A stretch of DNA of 64,000 nt from Caprimulgus europaeus (taxonomy: Eukaryota > Chordata > Aves > Caprimulgiformes > Caprimulgidae). The DNA lies in the NCBI GenBank assembly GCA_907165065.1, contig OU015539.1, positions 19,211,293 to 19,275,292 of the forward strand, read 5' to 3'. Positions 47,950-57,578 of this stretch are shown here, piece by piece (within the stretch, counting starts at the first letter, position 1; the number at the start of each line of letters is the position of its first letter). The position numbers were made by a program, and so were the translations under genes. The notes under the pieces were generated by a model. That model searched no databases, had not been told where the DNA came from, and saw nothing but the letters and a program-made list of their open reading frames with translations.

Positions 47950-48222
47950 CTGCCCAGAGGGAGCCCACAGCGGGTCATGGCAAGGAAGAACCGTTGCTTT
48001 CATGGCAATACCCAGCACTCCACCCAACATGCACTCGCGGATTTAGTAGCAGCCCAGTGTCACTGTGCATGGGGAAACTGAGGCACGGGCTGCTCCACTC
48101 TGTGTCTGCCCGCCCCAGGGATGGATCTGAGAAGCATCCCAGCACTCCCACCCCAGGGCTGATGGACAGGGCTGTAGGCAAGGATGTGACAGAGGAGGGG
48201 AGCACAAGAGAGAGCCTGGTAC

Positions 48223-48317
48223 CTGTGTGCGCTCTCGAGGCGATCCAGGTCCTCCCGGTGCTGCTGCTGCAAACTCTCCAGCAACAGTTTGTGCTGCCCC
48301 CGCTCCAGCTCCCGGAC
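48223..48317 (-). CDS. FBF1: FBF1 coiled-coil exon C2
   Basis: Encodes VRELERGQHKLLLESLQQQ and HREDLDRLESAHR, matching human LERAQHELLLGSLQQRH and ESAHR. Confidence 0.94.
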
Positions 48318-48518
48318 CTGCCGGGCACCAGGTAGAAGGTTCCTGTGCTGCCCTGGGGACGCAGCTCCCACAGCAGCACTTGGTGACCACAGGCACCTCT
48401 GGGCAGGGAGCTTTCTCCCCTCTCCCCTATCACCCTGAGGCTATTTGGAGCAGACATGGCCCCATCTCCTCCCCATAGGTCACCTGTAGTCCCCCGTCCA
48501 GGAGGCAATGGGGCTCAC

Positions 48519-48653
48519 CTGGCTCTCCAGCTCTGCCACACGGGCCTGGGTGCTGAGCAGCGCTGCCTGACAGCCTGATGTGTCCCCGTAGAGCTGGGCT
48601 GCTGCAGCCCCCAGCTTTCTCTCATGCAGCAAGCCAAGGGCTGGGGACTCTGC
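48519..48653 (-). CDS. FBF1: FBF1 coiled-coil exon C1
   Basis: 45 codons, phase 0, acceptor TCCCTGTAG and donor CAG|GTGAGC. It encodes ESPALGLLHERKLGAAAAQ and LLSTQARVAELESQ, equivalent to human LLHSQARLAELEAQ. Confidence 0.92.
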
Positions 48654-49011
48654 CTACAGGGACAGAGAGAGATCCAGGTGCTTCAGGATGAGTGGCTTTG
48701 TGGTGTGGCCATCAGCCCCCAAAGGAAGAAGGCACATGCCTCACCTGCGGGACAGCCTGGAGATGTGCCCTGGGTGTGGTATCCTGCAGAGACACAGGGA
48801 TGCTCTCAGAGGGGTTAAGCCACAAAGAGAGCATCTCCTCCTAGCCTGGGAACAGCGATCCATCCCCAGCCTACTGCGGTCCCTCCTCTACCCTTCTCCA
48901 GCCCAACCCCACTGCTGCCCTGGATCCCTTTGCCCTCTCCCAAGGTGACGCTCAGCAGCTCCTAACCCAGACACAAGTATGCTGGGGACAGGTTCAAGGA
49001 TTAGACCATGA
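48654..49011 (-). other. FBF1 intron between C1 and block A
   Basis: Unique sequence with no further exon recognised. Block A similarity starts at 49012. Confidence 0.5.
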
Positions 49012-49748
49012 CTCCACTGGGAGACAGCACATGTCCTGCCATCAGGGCAGGGCGAGGGGGCCCAGCTACAGGAGAAGTGGAGGCTTCAAAGACCAAGCAG
49101 GAGCTCAAGAGCTGCCCTCTCTGTCAGAGGCTCTGACTCCCCTTCAGTTGCCTAGAAACATTTTCAGAGCATCCTCACCACAATATTGGGGAAAGCCAGC
49201 TGAAGAAAAAGTCCTTTACAACTGGAGCCTCTGTTGTCTCATCGATACAATACACACGTGCCTGGGGAACTATGTCAATGCTGCTCAGGCAGTGCAGGCT
49301 TGCAAACACACATCATTCACAAAGGATCCACAGCACGTGCACTTGGGTCCAATAAATGCAACTCGTGGTATCTCAGGGCTCTCTAAACACTTTGCTTCCG
49401 TGAACATGGGCTCCCAGAGATGCAAAGCAGGGCACAACCTTCCTCCTGCCAAGCCAGCACGGACAGAGCCTTGGATGCTGGTGAGTTGGCAGGCAATGGC
49501 TTGCAGTCACCACTCTGACCCTGCACCTCTTGGGGACGTTGGACCAGCACGTCCCAACCACGGCTTGCTCCTCCACCCCCATCTCCTAGGGAGGTGGCTG
49601 GCTCCTCTCAGCCACTTTCAATGGCCTCTGGGCTGGTGCACAGCCTCAGCCCAGGGCAGGAGGGGGTCTTCCAGCACAGAGCACTAGTGGGACGAGTGTG
49701 GGGATAGCAGGAGGGGAGCGGGAGAGAGAATAGACAGCAAGAACTTAC

Positions 49749-49811
49749 GCCCACCCATGGCTCAGAAAGAGCAAGTCTCTTGCAGCCCTCTGAAACCCCA
49801 AAGCAGCACTG
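49749..49811 (-). CDS. FBF1: FBF1 exon A5 (tentative, right locus)
   Basis: Acceptor GAGCTCAG and donor GGGC|GTAAGT bound 63 bases reading SAALGFQRAARDLLFLSHGW, in phase with A4. The Trp codon TGG here is TGA in the array copies. There is no clear similarity to human FBF1, so this exon rests on splice signals and phase. Confidence 0.5.
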
Positions 49812-50434
49812 CTGAGCTCAGCACGGCCCAGCACCATGTCCCCACCACACCATGCAATGGGGACAGTGGGATCCTGCAGCTGGGCAGACCGCTCTGACAA
49901 TGGGCAGTCAAAGCCTGGGCAGCATTCACATGGCCAAAGGTGATGATGCAGCTCCTGCCTTGCTGGTTTGGTTTGGTTTGTTTTTTTTTGGCGGGGCAGG
50001 GGGACCCTCTCTGCATACTGCTGCCCAAATTGTGCAAGCACAGGAAACGCACCCGGGACGCTGGCGTGTCCAGAGGGATCCCCCTTTGCAGCATCTGACG
50101 AGCGAGCTGAGGGTTGTTTTGCGGTGCTGAGCCAAGGGACTGGCTGCCTGTGTGGGCACAGAGACACGAGTGATGCACAGCGGCGTCACAGCTCAGGGAG
50201 CGGTGCACAGACATTCTCCTGCTTGGCATTTGTTTCAGTTTAAAGCTGGGCTGCCTCACTGATCAAAAAGGCAAAGCCTGATGATCCTTCGGAGCTGCCT
50301 TCCCTCCCAGTGACAGAGGTCCCACAGCAAAGTGATCACTGCTGGCTACCAGCCCTCCCCGTTCCCCCATCTCACCCACTTCCCACAGGACGTCTCGCCC
50401 TTGGAGGAGGCCCAAAAGGCGAAGGAGGCCTTAC

Positions 50435-50512
50435 CCGGACCCGTCTGCGCTCGTTGCCTTGTCGTGCAGGGCAGCTGCCTGCTGCGGGGCTCCCGTGGAG
50501 GCGGCTGGCTGG
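50435..50512 (-). CDS. FBF1: FBF1 exon A4 (right locus)
   Basis: 78 bases, acceptor TTGCTTGCAG and donor CCGG|GTAAGG, in phase with A3. It encodes SQPAASTGAPQQAAALHDK or similar in the variable linker region. Confidence 0.65.
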
Positions 50513-51169
50513 CTGCAAGCAAAAAGCATCCTATGCAGGAGAGCCGAGGAGGGGATGAAAGACAAATCCTTTCCCCCAACACCACTTCCTGCCTCGCAGG
50601 TCAAAGCCTCTGTCCTGCTCAGCTGCGGCAGGATTCAGCCTTTTGGCTGCAGAGGGAGCAAAGACACCTCAACACCTCCATCACCAGTGTTCCTCCTTGT
50701 GCAGCTACCTCCTTCCCCTGGCAGCTAACAGACCCCTGCCCACCACACATGGCTCTTTGGCTGCTCTTCACTTCTGTGTCCCATTCAAACGGCACAAGTC
50801 TGAACCTGTGTCCGTGTAAACTCAACTGGAGGAGGTGGTTTGCCTGCAACGAGGAGGAACAAAGAGGAATGAAGGCAGGATCGAGGAGCACAGCGGGGGA
50901 GCTCGTGGGGGTGTGCCGATCCAGGACAGCTCCGCGGGACCCGGGGCAGTGTGTGCAACCTTGGCTGCAACTGCAAGGAGAGCCCAGAGGTGTGATGGGA
51001 CTGCGGGCTGGATCGGTGGGATAAAGTCCCACTTTATTACCCCAACATGAGACAAGACAGCGCTTAAAATGAATTTTTTACATCTGAGGCGAGGGTTTCA
51101 GAGAGGTCCTGTAGGAGCAGCGATATGTGGAGCAGACAGGAGCGCTGTGGCCATCAACCATGCCTTTAC

Positions 51170-51558
51170 CTGATGGGAGAGTGGGGATCCAGCCCTTCCC
51201 CTGGGGCCTTCCAGGGCTTGACACTTGTCTCCTGGGCCTTTGCCTGTGCTTGGGCTTTCTTGCGGGACAAGGCAGCGCTCAGCCAGTCCTCCTCCTCCCG
51301 AGGGTTGGCTTTAGCTGCTGCCTCCTCTGCAGCCAGGAGCTGCCTGGCGGGGCTGGACCGCCCGGCTGTGGCAGGGCTGGGGTATCTCACTGCGGGACTG
51401 GCCTTCGCTGCACACGGCGGCTCCAAATCCATCACATCATCCTCCAAACCCAACCAGTCACCTGCAGCTCTGTTGCCCCCACAGGTCTCCAGCTGGCTGG
51501 AGCAGGAGGTTTGGAGCGGGACTCCGGTTTTGGGTCGCTGCTGTTCTCAGCGGAAAAC
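51170..51558 (-). CDS. FBF1: FBF1 exon A3 with one base missing (right locus)
   Basis: Array copies of this exon are 390 bases and open throughout, from FSAENSSDPKPE to LDPHSPI. Here the string GCCCCGCACAGG has become GCCCCCACAGG near 51479, so the exon is 389 bases. The frame of SAENSS no longer continues into DWLGLEDD and EEDWLSAALSRKK. Confidence 0.9.
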
Positions 51559-51671
51559 CTGCTGGAGTAGAAGCAGTCGCGTACCTGCCAGCGAGGGGAC
51601 GCGGGGAACCCTGCCTGCTCCGCCGCAGGGGCGGCACGGCTGGAGTAGCAGACACACACAGAGCACCGTAC

Positions 51672-51774
51672 CTCACTGCCTGCCTTCTTGACAACCGGCC
51701 CTTGGACATGGAGGCCACCGTGGGCTGGTATTCTCCAAAGACAAAATCCTCTTTGTCCCAGCCCTCTTCCTTCT
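51672..51774 (-). CDS. FBF1: FBF1 exon A2 (right locus)
   Basis: 103 bases encoding KEEGWDKEDFVFGEYQPTVA and RLSRRQAV, matching human WGDEDFTFGAYQPTV and QSRRQSV. Confidence 0.93.
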
Positions 51775-52109
51775 CTGTTCAGACAAGCAGCCTGGAGTCA
51801 GCACCAAGAGGAGCAGCCGGCTGCAAAGGCACCAGCCCTCCTCCTCCCATGCATTTCCCACTGGGATTGCTGCCTCTGGGAAAACACAGCTGGAAACAAC
51901 TTCCCTGGAAAGCCACGAGCAATGTGCCTCCTCGGTGTGGCTGGGAAAAGGGTCTCTGTTGGGACACAGCCCACAACAGAAAGGGTATTTCCCCTGCAAG
52001 GGCATTAGAAATCAATCTCGCTCTCCCAGGCGAAGGCTGTCACCTCTGCAGCCCCTCCCAGCGTCCCTCACCCAGCTGTGCTCACCTGGCTGCCTTTGCT
52101 GCTTCTTAC

Positions 52110-52219
52110 CTGGTCTCAATCCCCTGCGCCCTCCCATGCCTGGCTGTCCCAGGGTTTTGGCCACGGAGCCTTGTCCCAGCAACTCATCCAGCTTGGAGCG
52201 GGCTGGCAGCAGCTCCTCT
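52110..52219 (-). CDS. FBF1: FBF1 exon A1 (right locus)
   Basis: 110 bases encoding EELLPARSKLDELLGQGSVA and LGQPGMGGRRGLRP, matching human RPARSTLDELLGRG. Confidence 0.92.
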
Positions 52220-52763
52220 CTGTTGGGGACAAAGCAGCAGGTGGGTTTCTCTGAGAGGCAGGGCTGTTGCTTGGCACGCAGCCTTGGCAGGATGCTCCTG
52301 CTCTTCCCTGCAAAACCAGGCTGCACTTGCCCCTTTCTGGGACCCACAGGCAGAAACTCCAGCACCACTTTGCGAGCTGGGGGATGCCCTGGCCTCAGCC
52401 AGGCCAGGTGGTGCGAGGTGGACGGGACCACAAGGGCACACAGCAACAGCCACATCATACAACAGAAAATGAGGCTAAAATAGCTCTGGGATAAAGGACA
52501 GTAGCGCTGGGACTGCTGTCATTTAAGCAAGCAATGGTTCTAAGGGAGATTTACAGAAGAGGCGCAGGGCTGGGGGCACCCAGTTCTTGCTGAAAACTTC
52601 AGGCTCTGGATTCCCAGTTCCCAAAGGCATCACAGGCAACACACCTGCCCAGGCAACTGCTACCGGGGAAGGGAGTGAGGAGGAGAAGCCGAGGACGTGC
52701 CCCATCAGAAGGACTAGGAGAGAGATCTCCGAGCAGGAGAGGCTGTGTCTGAAAGGCACTCAC

Positions 52764-52854
52764 TTCTTGCTGGCCTGTGAGCTGGTGCCTTGGGCTCTCC
52801 CACTGCATCCCCCAGCCAGCTGGGAAGCTCTGGTGGATTCAACAGGGGTTTGAT
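52764..52854 (-). CDS. FBF1: FBF1 N-terminal exon DQTPVEST (copy II)
   Basis: Same splice sites and length as 24864-24954, with a few amino acid changes near the middle. Confidence 0.62.
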
Positions 52855-53153
52855 CTGGAAACAAAACAGGGAGAGATTAGGGCAATGGACACTGGCATTT
52901 TCTTGGCCTAGGCTCTCCAAAGAGGGATTTGCTGTCTCCCTATGAGCCACAGAAGCTTTCAATTGGAGATGAACTTTGCTTTGCCTCCCCAAGCTGATGT
53001 CCAACCTATTCAATGGGCTCTGGCTCTAGGAAACCCTGCGCTCTGCTCCCTGTTCCATCCCCGCCTCCTGTTATACCAACACCTCCTGCTCCCAGGAGGG
53101 GAGTGAGAGTACAAGGATGCTGCTCTTTCAGATGCAAAGGACATTCCTTTTAC

Positions 53154-53195
53154 CGTCATATTCCAGGAGGTCATCAAGCACAGCATCAATAGAGT
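53154..53195 (-). CDS. FBF1: FBF1 N-terminal exon SIDAV (copy II), acceptor lost
   Basis: The coding part (SIDAVLDDLLEYD) is unchanged, but the two bases before it read CG where copy I has AG. Normal splicing into this exon is not expected. Confidence 0.7.
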
Positions 53196-54685
53196 CGGAA
53201 ATGAGACAAATTAAAGGGGTTGAGGCAGGCGAGCTCACCAAGCTTACCTGCTTGGTGAGCTTGCCAAAAAAAGCTCACAATTTCAGTAGGGATTGCTCTT
53301 CTGAAATCCCCCAAGAATAAAGGTTTGGTCTCAAGCATCACGAGCGTGAGGCCTTCCTTGCTGCTCTGGAGAGAACTGCCAGGACTTGATCCACAATTTT
53401 GCGGATAGAAGACCTGGCTTCACTTAGTCAGGAGTGGGATATCTTTAGCAGGTGAGTCAGCTGCTTTCTATTCAGGCACTGGCCACAAGCAGCACTTAAT
53501 CTGTGAGCTCTCACCCTCTCGGAGCCCCGGGCAACCCCAAAAGCACTGCTTCGGTATCCGGGGCTGCAGGAGGTCTCTAAACAAGCAGGTGGGGAGTAGG
53601 TGAGGGGAAGAACAGAGATCAATGCATCTATTCTCCCCTGGATTTGGGAAAGCCCACAAGAAAGGAATACAGAGCCCCAAGAAGCAAATCCACTTGATGG
53701 GAGAGGCAGCCTCTGGTTCAGGAATGACACGATGCACTCAACTGCATCTTTCAGATGAGAACCATGAAATTTTTCAGTAGCCAGGACTGTCACCTTACCC
53801 CAATGTCCCCCCTCCTCTGTCCCAAACGTTCCCAGCAGATCAAAGCACCTATGGACAGCAAAAGGAGAGCACACGAGCGTACATACCTCTCCAGCCTGTC
53901 TTGGGTTTTGTAGCCTATGGAGAAAGACAAATTCCCTTGTCAGAAAACAAAGCAAGTCCGACCTGGACTTTCTCAAAACACTAAAGCCAGAGGCAGGTTT
54001 CCCTCCCACAAGCAACAGCAAAGCCTTCCTCTCGCACAGGCTGTTTGGGAAATGGCGCGTGAAGCCCAGGGGAACCACAGAGGTATTGACAACTGTTGAG
54101 GCACCGGTGAGCACAGCCCCTCCTGACTGCCAGCTGGGCAGAAGCCTCAGCCCTCGGGATCACTTCTGCCTCCAAAGACAAGTGCCGGAGCATCAAATTT
54201 GGATTTCCCAGGCCTTCCTTCATACCACACCACACTCACCATCGCAGGATCCCAGCCTTCCCCTGCTGCAGCCACTCTGTTCGCAGAGTCACTAGATCTC
54301 CACTTCCCTGTTGTGGGGGTATCTAACACCGTTGATCACGTCCACACCAACCACACCAGGTAGGAACCTGCAGGGAGAGGATTTCCCAATTTGCTGTTAA
54401 AACAAACTTCGCTCTCCTGCAGTCTGCCAGGCGGGCTCCATGCTGCTCGGACCTCTCCAAGCCCCTCTAAACAAGGCTCAATCCAAGTCTTAAAAACACC
54501 TCCCTATTCCCCAAAACAGCCTTGAGCTTCTGCAGCAGCTTCCCTGGGGAACATCACAGCGACACCGAGGAATCACTCTGCAAAATATCCCCCACAGGAG
54601 CAAACACCCCCCACCCTGCCCCGAGCAGAGAGCCCAAGGGGTGGCTCCTGCTCTGCCCAAAGCCTGGAAAACCCTCTCTGGTGGG

Positions 54686-54831
54686 AACGTCTCCATCTCT
54701 GGACAATTCCCAAACCCACCTGGACCTGTTCCCGGGGGATCTACTCGAGGTGACCCTGCTTTAGCAGGGGGGTTGGACTCCATGATCCTCAGAGGTCCCT
54801 TCCAACCCCGACTGAGCCGCGATTCTGTGAA
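54686..54831 (+). mobile_element. CR1 LINE 3' tail (copy II)
   Basis: Duplicate of the element at 26786-26931. Confidence 0.85.
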
Positions 54832-54834
54832 ACC

Positions 54835-55313
54835 CCCAGGGGCCTGGCGGGGAGGGGAAGCGGGGGAAGGAAACCTCCTCTCTCGGGGCCGGAGCACTCC
54901 AGGGAGGTTCGCCTGGGAGCTCTGGCTGGGTCCCCACATTCCTTCTGGCAACGGCCCTCGGCCGAGCTAAAACCATCGCTGGGTCCTCCTGGGAAGGCGA
55001 GGGCCACCAGCTGAACTGGCCTTCTTGAGGCGGGGGGGCCTGCGCCCGGCCCTGCCCGCTCCGCCCTCGCTGCCTCAGCAGCCGCCCACAAGCTGCCGCT
55101 CCCCGGGACAGTGGGGCCGCTTTCCCGCCTGGGAAAAGCCCAAGAAAGCCCCCAGAAGAGCCTTTGCCAGCCCTTTTGGCTGCAGTTCTCCTCCCTAGCG
55201 CCGACCCACCCGCACCGGAGCCAGTCTCCGCAGCGAGTGACCGTTGGTGCGGTTGCAGCTCGTGTCAATCTGCCGCGGGTGCTGCCGGCTCCGCCCGAAG
55301 GGCTCTTCCCTCA
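54835..55313 (-). promoter_or_regulatory. FBF1: CpG-rich probable FBF1 promoter (copy II)
   Basis: Counterpart of 26935-27430 with fewer CCCGG repeats, and now separated from its upstream flank by a solo LTR. Confidence 0.45.
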
Positions 55314-55874
55314 TGTGAAAGATGGGGGAGAGTGTTGTTGGCTTTCGCCATAATCATTCTTTTTTGCTGACATATGAGGAATTTTATGAAAAGGCCTGAA
55401 ATGACCAATCCTGGGGGAACAAAGGGGGGAAGTTGAGGAACTGTGGAGATATAAACCCCACTGCATCCACCATCTGGAGAGAACCAGACTGCTGGTCTGG
55501 AGGTCAGATAACCCCTTCACCGGGGTGAGGTGGTCACTCTGAAGAAGCCTGTGGGCCTTCCTGCCAAGGACCTTTCCCACAACCACCGGACAGTAGTACA
55601 CATGCACAAAAAGATAAGATTTTATCTTAATAAGACCCCTCAAAGTAATTAGGATAACCCTGCCCCTTTTTAAAACCTATTATAATAACCCAACCTTAAA
55701 ATGAATATGTATGTGGCTAATGCAATCCCAAATGTATATAAAGGGATAACGTGACTTTCCTGGTGTGCCTCTGACTTGGGTCAAGCACCCAGCGCTGTGC
55801 TTTTGCTTTATTGACTTTGTCCTCGCAAATAAAACTAAACCTACCTTGATTAGAAGGCTTGGTCGTTTATTACA
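55314..55874 (+). mobile_element. Solo LTR (ERV, fossil) in copy II only
   Basis: 561 bases beginning TGTGAAAGATGG and ending CGTTTATTACA, with a TATA-like TGTATATAAAGG, a downstream AATAAA, and flanking CTCA on both sides (55310-55313 and 55875-55878). The matching site in copy I (27426-27429) has a single CTCA and no insertion. A 4-base target duplication suits a class I element. It is a complete-looking LTR with no internal region. Confidence 0.88.
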
Positions 55875-56460
55875 CTCAGCACTCGGTGCTCTGCAAGAGC
55901 GGGGGAGCTTTCCAGGACCATTACTGACACCGAAACCACTTCTGCTCCAGCGGAACAGGCTCAGCCCCTGTGGACATGGCACCACCGCATTCTGGCACAG
56001 GGCGGACGAGTTCTGACCAGGATGCAGGGCCACCAGACAGCCTTTAAACGCTGTTTCCTGCCCACAAGACACGGCAAGTCATCCCCGGTGGCGGCATTCA
56101 GGTGGGACCACCAACAGTAGCAAGATGGGAAAAGAAATGAACAACATCCTCCCCAACAGCATGTGCCACTGCATCACCATCTACTCCAAAAAAACCCCAA
56201 CCCCAAGCCAAACAAACAACCCACCAAAAACCCCACCAAAAACCAGGGGGAAACCATTTTAAAGAAGTAGCTTCTATGAATTACAGCTTCTGCTGCCTAA
56301 CACCGTTATTAACCCTTTGCTGTTGGACTGGGCTGGCTGCCCTAGAACGCTGCGGAGCAAAGCCAGAAAGCTCAGACTACAAATAAGACCAAAATCCAAC
56401 TCGTTTGAGGTCCACTTCAGCCACCACTTTAAATGACACCCACAGAAGGCAACGCATGAA

Positions 56461-57153
56461 TCACAGAATCACAGAATATTAGGGATTGGAAGGGACCTCA
56501 AATGATCATCCAGTCTAATCCCCCTGCCTGAGCAGCAACACCTGGATGAGATCACACAGGAAGGCATCCAGGCGGGTCTTGAATGTCTCCAGAGAAGGAG
56601 ACTCCACACCCTCCCTGGGCAGCCTGGCCCAGGGCTCTGGCACCCTCACAGTAAAGAAGTTCCTTCTCAAATGTAAGTGGAACCTCCTTTGTTCCAGCTC
56701 ACACCCATTGCCCTTTGTCCTACCATTGGTCATCACTTTGAAGAGCCTGGTTCCATCCACCTGACACTCACCCTTCAAATATTTATAAACATTAATAAGA
56801 TCCCCTCTCAGCCTCCTCTTCTCCAAGCTAAAGAGACCCAGCTCCCTCAGCCTTTCCTCATCAGGGAGATGCTCCACTCCATCATCTTGGTGGCTCTTCG
56901 CTGGACTCTCTCAAGCAGCTCCCTGTCCTTCTTGAACTGTGGGGCCCAGAACTGGACACAATATTCCAGATGTGGCCTCACCAGGGCAGAGTAGAGGGGG
57001 AGGAGAACCTCTCTTGACCTACTGACCACAGCCCTTTTAATGCACCCCAGGATGCCACTGGCCTTCCTGGCCACAAGTGCACAGTGCTGGCTCATGGTCA
57101 TCCTGCTGTTCACCAGGACTCACAGATCCCTTTCCCCTACACTGGTCTCTAGG
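56461..57153 (-). mobile_element. CR1 LINE fragment, interrupted by an ERV
   Basis: Minus-oriented: TCACAGAATCACAGAATATT, GGAAGGGACCTCAAATGATC, TTCTCCAAGCTAAAGAGACC and AATATTCCAGATGTGGCCTC. The minus-strand frame is CR1 ORF2 ([18 protein letters not shown]). It ends abruptly where the retroviral LTR begins. Confidence 0.93.
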
Positions 57154-57578
57154 TGTTGCTGTGAGCGAGAGTCAGACACGTATACTCATGGAGTTAGAGT
57201 GAATGCTCTGTCTTTATTTGATACAGGTGCCTTTTATATGCTTTCGATATACAACATATAATGCGTGTTATTAGCTGATTGGGACAGTTAATGAGGCTCA
57301 TACATATTGCAAAGCTTAGCTCCTTATTGGTTAGTGATTAAAAGTCACCCACGCCCCAGTTTCCCATAGCATGCTTATCTTGCGGTTACAGCTGCAAGGA
57401 CTTATTTGCTTCTACAGACAAAAGGCATTCTATTCTTGCTAACTGTTAGTTACGATGTTTCTACTACATCCTGACTCTATTCTAGGAGCACAGATGTCCT
57501 TTTCTTGCTCATATTTTAACTAACTGAATGTTCTCGTGACCCTTGTCTTGTAGCCAAGTCTCAATAATGCTCTCCACA
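57154..57578 (-). repeat. 3' LTR of the class II ERV
   Basis: Reads TGTGGAGAGC to GCAACA on minus, with TATA-like TATAAAAGG near 57231 and AATAAA near 57211. The purine tract AAAACAGGGGAAG is directly upstream. It pairs with 63688-64000. Confidence 0.85.

Larger units (their letters stand above)
43066..55312 (-). pseudogene. FBF1: FBF1, right locus: 5' region, block A and complete C-terminal exons; probably broken
   Basis: FBF1 is a coiled-coil, keratin-binding protein of centriolar distal appendages, needed to anchor and gate primary cilia. This locus has, in transcription order, 5' exons at 53154-53195 and 52764-52854, block A exons A1-A5 (52219 down to 49749) and twelve C-terminal exons (48653 down to 43119) with a final stop and an AATAAA signal. 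The C-terminal part matches human FBF1 exon by exon. Several faults argue that it is a pseudogene: the L exons are absent, the acceptor of the SIDAV exon reads CG instead of AG, exon A3 has lost one base relative to all array copies, and exon C3 is one base too long. About 290 bases of intron or exon sequence present in array units are missing near 49550. Sequencing error could explain the single-base faults. Confidence 0.85.
49012..56460 (-). repeat. Segmental duplication, copy II
   Basis: Direct copy of 20772-28016. It differs in a loss of about 290 bases near 49550, a GGTTT microsatellite reduced to three repeats (49964-49983), a shorter CCCGG run, and a solo LTR at 55314-55874 that is absent from copy I. 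Confidence 0.92.
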
